The notes under the pieces: generated by a model
Databases searched by the model: none
What the model saw: only the letters and a program-made list of their open reading frames with translations
Told to the model about the DNA's origin: nothing
NCBI RefSeq assembly: GCF_002245895.1
Contig: NZ_NPJZ01000001.1
Span: 3,756,501-3,820,500 of the forward strand
Reading direction: 5' to 3'
Origin: Rhodococcus sp. OK302
Lineage (GTDB): Bacteria; Actinomycetota; Actinomycetes; Mycobacteriales; Mycobacteriaceae
DNA length: 64,000 nucleotides
Position numbers and translations under genes: made by a program
Part shown: positions 1-8,138 of the stretch, in pieces
Layout: every line of letters begins with the position of its first letter
How positions within the stretch are numbered: the first letter of the stretch is position 1

Positions 1-270
1 GCTGACGCTGTTGGTGACGCAATCGCGTGGATCAAGGACCCGGCGAACGTGGCGGAGGCGCGGGCTGTCTTCAAGAAGAACGCGCCCAATATCAGCGACC
101 AGACAATCGATGGTGTGCTCGCATCCAGCACGAACAGTTTCGGGACAACCGCGACGTGCAGCAGCATCGAAACAATTACCAAGTGGCTGACCAAGACAAA
201 TCAGATTGCCGAAGGCAAAGGTCCGACCACCTGCCGCGACATCGAGTGGAAGACCGCGACGTTCTCGTAA
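1..270 (+). CDS. ABC transporter substrate-binding protein, C-terminal part (5' end outside window)
   Basis: The window opens inside this gene and only the last 89 codons and the stop are present. They encode the C-terminal lobe of a solute-binding protein of the NitT/TauT (NMT1/SsuA-like) class. The call rests on clear similarity to the complete binding lipoprotein at 5592-6683. Both share a WI-x-DP-x-N motif, an FKK a little further on, and a TCSS motif followed 23-24 residues later by a second cysteine, so a conserved disulfide is plausible. The ATPase gene follows in the same direction about 75 bases downstream and the permease after that, so this is probably the binding component of that importer. 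The ligand cannot be read from the fragment. The family includes binders of aliphatic sulfonates, nitrate, aromatic acids and pyrimidine precursors. Confidence 0.8.
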   Translation, partial: ADAVGDAIAWIKDPANVAEARAVFKKNAPNISDQTIDGVLASSTNSFGTTATCSSIETITKWLTKTNQIAEGKGPTTCRDIEWKTATFS

Positions 271-345
271 CAGCGCTCTCGAGCGCTGGCCTTCCGACGA
301 TTGATGCGCCGAAGAACCTCACCTAGACCGGATCGGAGAACAGAC

Positions 346-1251
346 GTGACCAGTTATCAAGAATTGGTGTCGGCACCTGTCGATGCCGCCGATGATCACA
401 AACGAACGAAGTTGCACACCTCAACACGTGGGACAACCAATGATGAGCGTATTGCCCCGGGCGTCCCGGCGATCTCTGTGCAAGGCGTAACCCACCATTT
501 CCAACGACGAGGTGCCGAGCCAACCCTGGCCATCGACCACGTCTCTCTCGATATCGCCGAGCGCCAGTTCATTGCGATCGTTGGTCCCAGCGGCTGCGGA
601 AAGACAACTTTGTTGAACCTTGTGGCCGGCTTGACCCCATTGCAGGAAGGGGTTATCGAGGTCCGCGGCACCAGTGTCGCGAAGCCCCGACGCGACGTCG
701 GATATATCTCGGCGCGTGACTCGCTGCTCCCGTGGCGAACTGCGGAGGCCAACGTCGCCTACGGGCTCGAAGTCCGAGGGGTTCGTAAAGCCGAGCGGTT
801 GGAAAAAGCTCGGCATTTCTTGGAGATGGTCGGCTTGAGCGGATTCGAAAGCAGCTACCGGTCTCAACTCTCGCAAGGTATGCGCCAACGGGTGGCGATC
901 GCTCGAACACTTGCGACAGAACCGGAATTGCTTCTGCTCGACGAGCCCTTCTCGGCACTTGACCAGCAAACCAAGCTGCTCCTGGAGAACGCGTTCATAG
1001 AAATCTGGCAGAAGTCACAACGCACCGTGGTGATGGTTACACATGACATCGAGGAAGCAGTCGCGATGGCTGATCGAGTAGTCATGCTGTCGCATCGCCC
1101 AGGTCAGGTAATCGCGGACATCGAGGTCGACCTTCCACGTCCTCGGGACGCTGCCGAGATCCGGTACGACTCCCGCTTTCGCGAGATAACGCACGGCGTG
1201 TGGGAACTGCTTCGCAAAGAGATCGCCCAACTCGACATCGCACAGATTTGA
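346..1251 (+). CDS. ABC transporter ATP-binding protein, NitT/TauT (SsuB/TauB-like) type
   Basis: Energises import through the neighbouring permease at the cytoplasmic face of the membrane. The 301-residue protein has Walker A GPSGCGKTT (about residues 80-88), the signature LSQGM (about 175-179), Walker B LLLLDEP (about 195-201) and an H-switch in MVTHDIEEA. The GTG start at 346 is preferred because GGAG lies at 335-338 with good spacing. An in-frame TTG at 301 would add 15 arginine-rich residues and lacks a site. The first 45 or so residues before the ATPase fold are an unusual, probably disordered extension. At the Q-loop, where most relatives read FQxD before LLPWRT, this protein reads SARD, so the usual glutamine is alanine. 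It lies between the binding-protein and permease genes in one operon. Confidence 0.9.
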   Translation: MTSYQELVSAPVDAADDHKRTKLHTSTRGTTNDERIAPGVPAISVQGVTHHFQRRGAEPTLAIDHVSLDIAERQFIAIVGPSGCGKTTLLNLVAGLTPLQEGVIEVRGTSVAKPRRDVGYISARDSLLPWRTAEANVAYGLEVRGVRKAERLEKARHFLEMVGLSGFESSYRSQLSQGMRQRVAIARTLATEPELLLLDEPFSALDQQTKLLLENAFIEIWQKSQRTVVMVTHDIEEAVAMADRVVMLSHRPGQVIADIEVDLPRPRDAAEIRYDSRFREITHGVWELLRKEIAQLDIAQI

Positions 1252-1262
1252 GACCAGACGAC

Positions 1263-2147
1263 ATGACAACATCATCGACCCAGGACAAAGCTCAGCAGTT
1301 GGCTCCGGTCAGTGCTGTGGAGCAAGTACAGCCGGCTGTTGAAAAACGGCGGCGGCAGCGGTCCGTCAGCCCCACTTTGACGAAACTGCTGTCTCGACGC
1401 AACATTACGATTCTCACGATCCAGCTGATTGTGTTCGGCGGATTCCTCGCATTCTGGGAGATCGCCGTCCGAGCAGGCTGGGCCAGGGAGGTGTTCTATT
1501 CGAAGCCCAGTGCGATCTGGGATCAGTTGGTGGAATACCTGTCGGGTTCGGAGATATTTCTCGACAGTGTGACGACAATCAGCGAGACATTGCTCGGATT
1601 CGGTTTGGGTGCGGTGCTGGGTATTCCCGTGGGGCTCTTGCTCGGTCGGTACGCACTGTTCCGTTCCGTGAGCATGCCGTTTCTCACCGCACTCAATTCA
1701 CTTCCGCGAGTTGCACTCGCACCGATGTTCATTTTGTGGTTCGGTATCGGTCCTGAATCCAAGGTCTACCTTGTGGCAAGCGTGGTCTTCTTTATCGTGA
1801 TGGTGGCGACCGAGTCCGGCATCAGGACAATCGATCCGGACTTCATCATGATGGGCCGGGCAATCGGCTCCACTGAGCGTGGAATTTTCCTCAATATCGT
1901 CTTGCCGGCATCGGTACCGTCGCTGTTTTCCGGACTCAAGCTCGGCGCCGTCTATGCACTCCTCGCCGCGATTTTCGGTGAAATGCTGGCCGCTGACAAT
2001 GGCTGGGGACGCAAGATCGCGCTTGACTCGCAGAGTTTTCAACCTGCGGGAGTATTCGCAACTCTGGTAGTGGTCGTTGTCTTCGCGTTGATATTCAACG
2101 GTCTGATGTCCGCAGCCGAGCGGTGGCTGCTCCGCTGGCAGAGATGA
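1263..2147 (+). CDS. ABC transporter permease, NitT/TauT (SsuC/TauC-like) type
   Basis: Membrane channel subunit of the importer, a 294-residue member of the BPD_transp_1 family. After a basic, glutamine-rich cytoplasmic N-terminus of about 50 residues, roughly six hydrophobic segments follow. The coupling (EAA-like) loop is visible as RAIGSTERGIFLNIVLPAS, which docks onto the ATPase. The ATG at 1263 begins 12 bases after the ATPase stop. A GTG further upstream would overlap the ATPase gene and encode an arginine-rich stretch, so it is rejected. The length and the absence of a fused domain fit a homodimeric permease serving the ATPase just upstream. Substrate specificity is set by the binding protein and is unknown. 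Confidence 0.9.
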   Translation: MTTSSTQDKAQQLAPVSAVEQVQPAVEKRRRQRSVSPTLTKLLSRRNITILTIQLIVFGGFLAFWEIAVRAGWAREVFYSKPSAIWDQLVEYLSGSEIFLDSVTTISETLLGFGLGAVLGIPVGLLLGRYALFRSVSMPFLTALNSLPRVALAPMFILWFGIGPESKVYLVASVVFFIVMVATESGIRTIDPDFIMMGRAIGSTERGIFLNIVLPASVPSLFSGLKLGAVYALLAAIFGEMLAADNGWGRKIALDSQSFQPAGVFATLVVVVVFALIFNGLMSAAERWLLRWQR

Positions 2148-2189
2148 CAGATTCAGGATCAGAGCTGGGCTCGATAACGGAGGTGCCGA

Positions 2190-3980
2190 ATGATGAAGAT
2201 CAATGAACGGGGACTTTCGTCCAGCCAACGGGAGTCTCTAATGCAGCTGCGAAAAGCGCGAGAGACCCTATTTCAGGGCGGGGATCCGAGCGGCATGGTC
2301 AGGCCCGAAATTTTGCGCTCATGGCAGCGGTCGTTCCGTGCCGGCGTATCGCCGTCCGCGCCGCTGGAGTTGTTCCGGGGGCCCAGCGTTGATCTTGACA
2401 GTTCGTTGCTTCTCGCCGGCCGGCCGGTGATCAGTGAATTTCTCGACGATTCCATAGATGCTCAGGTATTCGTCCACCTGCTCAACCGGAATGGCCAGAT
2501 CGTCGGTCGCTGGGCGAAATCAGACATGTTTGACGAGCTCTTGGGTGGAATTTGTGAAATCGGTTCCATCGTCGAAGAAGAATTTGTCGGCACAAGCGTC
2601 CTCGCTACAGTTATGGAAGAAAAACGAACCGTAAGAGTTTGGGGCCCTGAGCATTACAACGAAGCCCTCGACATGCTGTCCGGGGCGGGGGCGCCGATCA
2701 TCCACCCTGGAACAGGAGTTGTTCTCGGCGCGATTTCGGTCGGCTGTGACATAACCGTGCCTCTCGGGTTGGTATCGCCGCTGGTAACCCAAGCCGCACG
2801 GGATATCGGCACGGCGCTCATGATGGGGCACAGTCGTGCCGACCGCGAGCTATTCGACTCCTACCTCCAGGTGGAGAGGCGCGGGCGACGCAGACCGATG
2901 ATCGCTATTAACTCACGAGTGCGTCTCTCCAACGTGGAGGCCTCAGACCGAGACACCCACCTGAGTCATGCCGATCTGTGGGGAATTGTCCAGAAGGCCT
3001 CAATTGACGGCGGACTCCCCAGCCCTGATATCCGTGAGATCCAGACACCACAAGGAATGCGGCTCACAGTGCGCCCGGTAATCTCGGGCAAGGAACTGAT
3101 TGGTGGCCTCGTCCAGCTTGCCGGCGAAGGTGACGCGCGCGAACAACGCGCGGCGCCCAACCCAGCGGACCTCACCGCAACGGGCCTGGGAGACATGTCA
3201 ACTGAGCGCAGTTGGCTTGGCGGGGTTCGCAGCGAGGCCGAGCGAATTCTGGCGAAAGCACCATCCTGTCTCGTCTACGGAGCCCAGCAGGTCGGGAAAT
3301 ACACGGTCGCGCGTCGCGCGCTCGATGCGCTCGGATTCACAGTTGTCACCTGCGAAGCGACCGAACTTCTGGATGGATTCTTGATCCCGTCCCATGCGGT
3401 CGGGGACTGCTTGATCGTCCGTCATCTGGAGGAGATATCCGAGGAGCATGACAATTTCCCGATCCTGAAGAGAGCTCTGAATGACATTGCACGGCGCGTG
3501 ACCGTCCTTGTCGGCACATACCGTCTTGCTCCAGCGGAAGGTGAGTTGCCCCAATGGCTCGAGCCGACTTTCGATGCTCATTTGAGAGTGCCATCGGTAT
3601 CTGAGATCGCCCAGGAGATCCCCGCCCTTGTCGCCGAAATTTATGGGATCGGGATCGAGGAAATCGGCACGATCATCGACGACGGTGCGCTTCACGCGAT
3701 CCAGGAACGGTCGTTGCCGGGAAACGTCGAACAGCTAAAACGCGTGCTGTTGCGTGCTAGCACCATCGCAGGAGACCGCCCGATTTCACGGGCTGAACTG
3801 CCTCTGCAATTGCGGATCCAATCCACTGCTCGGCGCCTCTCACCGCTCGAGCGCGTGGAGCGTGACGCAATCTCTGCGGTGCTATTGGCGAACGGTGGTA
3901 ACAAAGTTGCAGCAGCCAAGCAGCTCGAGTTGTCTCGATCGACCTTTTATCGTCGGTTGACCCATCTCGGCATCGCGTAG
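2190..3980 (+). CDS. AcoR-like transcriptional regulator with GAF sensor and FIS-type HTH, sigma-54 functions apparently lost
   Basis: A 596-residue regulator with the AcoR/NtrC layout. The N-terminal region (about 40-210) contains a GAF-like sensor, with a GTSVLATVMEE stretch typical of AcoR proteins. A middle domain spans about 340-530, and a FIS-family helix-turn-helix occupies the last 45 residues (NGGNKVAAAKQLELSRSTFY). In the AAA+ region the Walker A equivalent is GAQQVGKYT (about 364-372). No GAFTGA loop is visible, so direct contact with sigma-54 is unlikely. Most high-GC actinobacteria lack sigma-54, and similar proteins there are thought to act with ordinary sigma factors. The start has a strong GGAGGT at 2179-2184; ATG 2190 and ATG 2193 are both usable. 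It lies between the ABC genes and a dehydrogenase and probably controls them in response to a small ligand. Confidence 0.85.
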   Translation: MMKINERGLSSSQRESLMQLRKARETLFQGGDPSGMVRPEILRSWQRSFRAGVSPSAPLELFRGPSVDLDSSLLLAGRPVISEFLDDSIDAQVFVHLLNRNGQIVGRWAKSDMFDELLGGICEIGSIVEEEFVGTSVLATVMEEKRTVRVWGPEHYNEALDMLSGAGAPIIHPGTGVVLGAISVGCDITVPLGLVSPLVTQAARDIGTALMMGHSRADRELFDSYLQVERRGRRRPMIAINSRVRLSNVEASDRDTHLSHADLWGIVQKASIDGGLPSPDIREIQTPQGMRLTVRPVISGKELIGGLVQLAGEGDAREQRAAPNPADLTATGLGDMSTERSWLGGVRSEAERILAKAPSCLVYGAQQVGKYTVARRALDALGFTVVTCEATELLDGFLIPSHAVGDCLIVRHLEEISEEHDNFPILKRALNDIARRVTVLVGTYRLAPAEGELPQWLEPTFDAHLRVPSVSEIAQEIPALVAEIYGIGIEEIGTIIDDGALHAIQERSLPGNVEQLKRVLLRASTIAGDRPISRAELPLQLRIQSTARRLSPLERVERDAISAVLLANGGNKVAAAKQLELSRSTFYRRLTHLGIA

Positions 3981-4001
3981 CTCGAAGGGGAGGTCAGAAG
4001 T

Positions 4002-4757
4002 ATGCGTCTTCGTGACAAAGTTGCCCTGATCACGGGGGCCTCGAATGGGGTGGGGAGAGCGACCGCGGCAACCTTCGCATGCGAAGGTGCGATGGTTGTC
4101 GTCGCGGATATCGATGACGTGACCGGTGCAGACACTGTGGAGGAGATCCACAGTGCCGGCGGGCGCGCCCACTACCTGCACCTTGACGTCACCGATGAGG
4201 CATCGTGGCGCACAGCGATCGAGGAGGTCCTCTCGCACTTCGGCCGACTCGACGTGCTTGTCAACAATGCCGGGATCAGCGGCTCGTGCGACACCGGTCT
4301 GACTAGTACCGACTACTTCGACAGACTGATGTCGGTCAATGCCAGAAGTGTGTTCCTCGGGATCAAACACGGGAGCGCCGCCATGAGACATTCAGGGGGT
4401 GGATCGATTGTCAACCTGTCCTCGATCTCGGCCAGTATCGGTCTACGCGGCGTCCACATCGGTTACGGGGCTTCGAAGGCAGCCGTGAAGTCGATGACGA
4501 CAACTGGCGCTGTGCACTACGCCGCGGACGGAATCAGAGTCAATGCCGTAGCGCCGGGTATGTTGCCGCCGATGAGGACAACGCGAGGCACCTCGAGCGA
4601 TCCGGTATTTCGGGCCACGCAGGTGGATGCAATTCCGATGAAGCGGGTTGGTGAGGTCCAGGAGGTCGCCAACGTTGTGCTCTTTCTGGCCAGCGACGAA
4701 TCTTCGTATGTCACAGGCACGGAGACGGTGGTTGACGGGGGATGGAATTCCGTCTGA
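4002..4757 (+). CDS. SDR-family NAD(P)-dependent oxidoreductase
   Basis: A 251-residue classical short-chain dehydrogenase. The cofactor glycine motif TGASNGVG is at residues 11-18, the NNAG motif is at 88-91, and the catalytic YxxxK is Tyr155/Lys159 with the serine at about 140-142. The C-terminus ends in the usual GTETVVDGGW block. An acidic Asp (VVVADIDD) after the second strand suggests NAD rather than NADP, which is an inference from the fold. It starts 21 bases after the AcoR-like regulator with GGGGAGG upstream of the ATG, so both may be on one transcript. It could oxidise an alcohol derived from the substrate carried by the adjacent importer, but the substrate itself cannot be deduced. 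Confidence 0.9.
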   Translation: MRLRDKVALITGASNGVGRATAATFACEGAMVVVADIDDVTGADTVEEIHSAGGRAHYLHLDVTDEASWRTAIEEVLSHFGRLDVLVNNAGISGSCDTGLTSTDYFDRLMSVNARSVFLGIKHGSAAMRHSGGGSIVNLSSISASIGLRGVHIGYGASKAAVKSMTTTGAVHYAADGIRVNAVAPGMLPPMRTTRGTSSDPVFRATQVDAIPMKRVGEVQEVANVVLFLASDESSYVTGTETVVDGGWNSV

Positions 4758-4835
4758 CGATACGTGGGGGATGCATTCGGACAGTGGGGGATTGGCGAGA
4801 TCATCGAGGGTGAAAGTTGCGGAAAGGAACCGGAC

Positions 4836-4964
4836 CGACCGGGGCGGCTTGACGGGAAAGTAGTTCTCATCGAGGGTGCGGGCAGGGGCGCCGACATGGG
4901 GATTCGGTTGCAACTGCCTGGGTGTCGAATCAATTTCGACTACTTGAACACGCCGTTCTTTTAA
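4836..4964 (+). pseudogene. Remnant of the N-terminus of a second SDR gene
   Basis: One frame reads LDGKVVLIEGAGRG (about 4848-4889), which closely resembles the beta1-glycine-loop start of many SDR proteins (LDGKVVLITGAGRG). The essential Thr of the TGxxxGxG motif is replaced by Glu. The second part of the loop is lost, and the frame ends after about 40 codons with no further SDR sequence. It looks like a 5' fragment of a duplicated or deleted dehydrogenase. The match is short, so chance resemblance remains possible. Confidence 0.4.
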
Positions 4965-5591
4965 GGGTCATCTCGAATAATCCCGGGCGTCAACGACTTT
5001 GATGCTGGACGGGCACCATCGAGTTTTCGCAAATCCGAGTCCCGCAGAAGATTTCGTAGGGCAGAGGCGCGTTCGAACCGGGTTGCGCATCCGCAACGTG
5101 ACAGCCGCCGAGATCCCGGCCGGCAATCCTGATTCCTTGAACAGCGTTCGCACGGGAATCGGCGATTCTGAAGGTTTCTGCAGGTGAAGCGTCCCAAAAG
5201 TGCGACACAGGGCCAGAATTGGCGGCGGCTACTGTGATCTGAGCAACTAAAGCCGCGGGCTCACAAGCAGTCCGGCGCGATCAGCGTTGCACGTCGAGAT
5301 TCACCCGAGCCGTCGTCCGATCACAGAGAAAGGAGGTAGCTTTGCGCCAGGTTCAGATCTAGCGCATCGAATCTCTCGACCCGGCAGGCGGTACTAAATC
5401 TGTCGGGAGACGACATCTCTTGTGTTTCAACCTAACTCACTTTCCACTTCCCTGAATATGGCGGCGAGCCGTGCATTTTCGCCCGGGGTGGACAAGTAGG
5501 TACGTGACGCCGATTATCCGGAGCTCTCCGTCTCGGATTTGACCGTGCGGCTCAGTTGAGATCGATTCGGTAGTAACGAGAAAGGAAGACC
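4965..5591. other. Intergenic region with a possible six-codon leader behind a perfect Shine-Dalgarno site
   Basis: About 630 bases lie between the SDR remnant and the second binding-protein gene. No convincing gene is seen. The main feature is AAAGGAGG at 5329-5336, followed five bases later by TTG at 5342 and the mini-ORF MRQVQI with its stop at 5360-5362. This may be a translated leader or the ribosome-binding site of a lost gene. A short open frame at 4999-5187 has no recognisable family. The last 150 bases probably hold the promoter of the downstream lipoprotein gene. Confidence 0.35.
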
Positions 5592-6683
5592 GTGCAGAAT
5601 ATTTGGAACAAATGTTTCCCCTCGAACCGTACGTGGGCAAGGAGGGCTGCTGCGATCAGTGTTTCCAGCGTTCTCCTACTCTCTGCAGCAGCTTGCGGAA
5701 CCGCATCCGAGACACCGCAGAACTCGAATGGCGAGGCAGGGGCCTCGGAAGATTTTTCGGTCGGCGTATTTCCGGTATTCGTCAGCCTTCCCGCGTGGGT
5801 GGCTGAGGACCAGGGAATGTTCAGCAAGCACGGACTGAATGTCACCCTGAAGACGATCAATACCGGCCCGACGATGGTGTCCGCATTGGCTTCCAACAGC
5901 GTCGACGCGATTGTCAACGGTTTGACAGGCGTCGAGACTGCGCGAGCCGGTGGGTTGCCGATCAAGATGGTCGCGGTGACGTACCCACATTCGATCTATT
6001 CCATGCTTGCCTCGAACGATGTTATCGACGGTTGTCGCGAAGCGGGCAAGCCGTACCCGAAGCCGATCCAATGTGCCAAGGGCAAGCGTGTCGGCATTGT
6101 GGGGGGTGTTGGCACAGAGAGCTATACGGTGGCGCTCAGTGTTCTCAAGGAGGCAGGCTTGACCGAGCAGGATGTGTCCATGGTGCCGATCGGCGGTGGC
6201 GAGGCCGGCGGCGGTGCGATGGAAGCGGGCCAGATCGACATTCAGTTCGCCGAGGACACCGGTGCTGCCTACACCACACAGGTTCTCAAGGTGGGTAAGG
6301 ACCTGGTCAATCTCAAGACGGAGGGCGTGTTCGCGAACTGGATCGGAGAGGCGATGTGGGCCATGGAGCCCAATCTGCAAAAGTCGCCGGCGGCGTATGA
6401 GAAGTTTGCGGCAGCCATCGATGAGGCAGTCGAGTGGATCCGCGACCCGTCGAACACAGACGCATTGGCTGCGACCTTCAAGAAGTACGTGCCGACTCTC
6501 AATCCCGGGACGATCTCAGCAGTCTCGAAGGATACGGCGCCGTTTTTCGGGTCTACCAGCACCTGTAGCAGTGTTCAAAACGTGACACAGTGGTTGGTTT
6601 CAACGGGGGCGCTCACATCCAGTCAGGCCCCCGCGTGCGAGGACTTGTTGTCGAACCCGGCGCAGGTTACGTCAACGCCATAG
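5592..6683 (+). CDS. ABC transporter substrate-binding lipoprotein, NMT1/SsuA-like
   Basis: A 363-residue exported solute-binding protein. The N-terminus has a basic start, a hydrophobic stretch and the lipobox LSAAAC (Cys at about residue 35), so it is a lipid-anchored protein on the outer face of the membrane. The body matches the NMT1/SsuA-like fold (EDQGMFSKHGLNVTLKTI, then the GKRVGIVGGVGTES hinge region). The GTG start at 5592 is preceded by GAAAGGAAG. The C-terminus is paralogous to the partial protein at the window start and keeps the same cysteine pair. No ATPase or permease gene follows; the next gene is convergent. It may therefore share the importer at 346-2147 as an alternative binding protein for a related ligand. 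Confidence 0.9.
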   Translation: MQNIWNKCFPSNRTWARRAAAISVSSVLLLSAAACGTASETPQNSNGEAGASEDFSVGVFPVFVSLPAWVAEDQGMFSKHGLNVTLKTINTGPTMVSALASNSVDAIVNGLTGVETARAGGLPIKMVAVTYPHSIYSMLASNDVIDGCREAGKPYPKPIQCAKGKRVGIVGGVGTESYTVALSVLKEAGLTEQDVSMVPIGGGEAGGGAMEAGQIDIQFAEDTGAAYTTQVLKVGKDLVNLKTEGVFANWIGEAMWAMEPNLQKSPAAYEKFAAAIDEAVEWIRDPSNTDALAATFKKYVPTLNPGTISAVSKDTAPFFGSTSTCSSVQNVTQWLVSTGALTSSQAPACEDLLSNPAQVTSTP

Positions 6684-6754
6684 GCGGACAACGGAACTGA
6701 TGCCAGCTGGATTCCCTACTCGGCACGAAAGGTGGATCCAGCGCGTAACACGAT

Positions 6755-6807
6755 CTCCCGCAGTGGGTTCGGTTCAATTGAACCGAACCCACTGTCGGCA
6801 GTGGGAG
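6755..6807. terminator. 34-bp perfect palindrome overlapping an alternative hairpin, between convergent genes
   Basis: Bases 6761-6794 form a perfect 34-bp palindrome centred on AATT (arms 6761-6777 and 6778-6794). The right end CCCACTG (6788-6794) can instead pair with CAGTGGG (6799-6805) around a TCGG tetraloop, and CTCCC (6755-6759) can pair with GGGAG (6803-6807). The two folds exclude each other. Position between the 3' ends of two convergent genes makes a bidirectional terminator most likely, although no U-tract follows. Confidence 0.6.
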
Positions 6808-6863
6808 GGCGGGGGAGCCGGGACGCGCAGTCCTTACCCTGCGGACGGGAGCGTGATCGTGAC

Positions 6864-7382
6864 TTACCGGCCGGCGGTGGTGGGTGTGGTCGGCGACGGC
6901 GTCACCAGCCCGACATGCCACTGGCCTTTGACGCCCTCACCGTTGGTCTGACCTGGCGCGTCGTCCTTCGCGAACCGGTACAGCGGGTGGCCGTCGTACA
7001 CAGCTTGCTGCGACCCGCCGTCGGGGCGGGTGGCGACGCCCAGTGTTCCGGGAAGGTCCGTCCCGGTGGCTGCTTTCGGCGAGCCGAGCGTCGGCGGCCA
7101 AACCATGGCGCACTGGTCGATGCATGCGGAGATGGTCGGGGTGTCCTGAGTAAACCAGTACAGCGTGTAGCCATCCGCGTCAGTCACCACGTTGCCGAGC
7201 GCGGTGGCGGTTGCCCCGAGTTTCACCACGGCGGGGCCGTCGACGGCAGTGGCTGAAGCCTGCAGTACCGAACTGGTTGGCTGTTCACTCTGCGCGGCCG
7301 TGTTGTCGTTTCCGCACGCTGACAACAGCACCAGTGCTGCCCCGAGCCCGACGCACTTGGTCAGTAGTGTTCGCTTCATCAT
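6864..7382 (-). CDS. Small lipoprotein of the COG4315 / secreted-repeat (PF03640) family
   Basis: A 172-residue exported lipoprotein with the lipobox LLSAC near residue 22. It carries the features of the family once called lipoproteins with a conserved Yx(FWY)xxD motif: DADGYTLYWFTQDT, then a CxxxC pair leading into MVWPP, and a second degenerate repeat with VYDGHPLYRFAKDD. The function of this family is not established; links to envelope stress or redox have been suggested in related bacteria. A GGAAG motif lies about ten bases before the MM start. It is divergent from the ECF sigma factor gene across about 210 bases and could be one of its targets, which is an inference from position. Confidence 0.85.
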   Translation of the reverse strand: MMKRTLLTKCVGLGAALVLLSACGNDNTAAQSEQPTSSVLQASATAVDGPAVVKLGATATALGNVVTDADGYTLYWFTQDTPTISACIDQCAMVWPPTLGSPKAATGTDLPGTLGVATRPDGGSQQAVYDGHPLYRFAKDDAPGQTNGEGVKGQWHVGLVTPSPTTPTTAGR

Positions 7383-7592
7383 CGTTGTTCGCTTCCGTTC
7401 GTGATCGCTGTTGTACGAGCTGACCGGGAATACGGATGTGAGGGCAGTACACGTTCACTCGGCAACTGTGCGACATGTCACATGCTCGTTGTGCCGGTGA
7501 CATGAAGGATCTGAAGGGCCGATCCGTATACCCAGGTAAGAACTTCGCCCGCCACCGGTGCGTTGGAGACACGATTGTGCGGAGGTGAAGGA

Positions 7593-8138
7593 ATGCGGCT
7601 GATCCCGCAACGACGACACTCCGGAGGGCTCGGGGACGAATCTGCGCTGCGTGTGGCCTACGAGGACCACGCCGGTGAGCTGTTCCGGTTTGCACACAGA
7701 TCCCTGGGGGATATTGGTGTCGCCGAGGAAGCAGTGCAGGAAACATTCTTACGTGCCTGGCGGGCAGCGCGCAGCTTTCAGCCGGAGACGGCGTCGCTGC
7801 GCACCTGGCTGTTCTCGATCTGCCGCAACATCGTCATCGACATCAGTCGCGCTAGGGCAAGTCGTCCGCTGATGGCAGGTGCCGAGCCGCCCGATACCCC
7901 GAGCGCCTCGCGGCCGTTGGAAGAGTTGGTAGTGGGTCTGCAAGTTGAAGAGGCCTTGCGCCGGTTGTCCGAGCAGCATCGGCAGGTTCTTGTCGAGGTT
8001 CATCTGCGCGACAGGCCGGCCGCGGATGTCGCAGCTCAGCTCGGGATTCCCGAGGGGACGGTCCGCAGTCGCGTCTACTACGGGCTCAAGGCCCTCAAAC
8101 TCGTATTGGAAGAAATGGGGTGGCACGGTGAGTACTGA
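7593..8138 (+). CDS. ECF-family RNA polymerase sigma factor
   Basis: A 181-residue group 4 (ECF) sigma factor that directs RNA polymerase to stress or envelope promoters. Region 2 is seen in ELFRFAHRSLGDIGVAEEA and the following FLRAWRAA. Region 4 helix-turn-helix is seen in AADVAAQLGIPEGTVRSRV, with the usual YYGLKAL after it. The ATG at 7593 has an ideal GGAGGT at 7581-7586; an in-frame TTG at 7563 would include this site in the coding sequence and is rejected. Its stop overlaps the anti-sigma start by 11 bases, so the two proteins are translationally coupled. ECF genes commonly activate their own promoter, and the 210-base gap upstream contains repeated GTGACATG/CATGTCAC half-sites that could be part of that control. 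Confidence 0.93.
   Translation: MRLIPQRRHSGGLGDESALRVAYEDHAGELFRFAHRSLGDIGVAEEAVQETFLRAWRAARSFQPETASLRTWLFSICRNIVIDISRARASRPLMAGAEPPDTPSASRPLEELVVGLQVEEALRRLSEQHRQVLVEVHLRDRPAADVAAQLGIPEGTVRSRVYYGLKALKLVLEEMGWHGEY

Noticed and set aside
1200..1262. Upstream GTG start for the permease gene
   Set aside because: It would overlap the ATPase gene and add an arginine-rich stretch; ATG 1263 directly precedes the normal permease N-terminus.
5060..5100. T-arm-like GTTCGAACC suggesting a tRNA
   Set aside because: No acceptor, D or anticodon stems can be formed around it.
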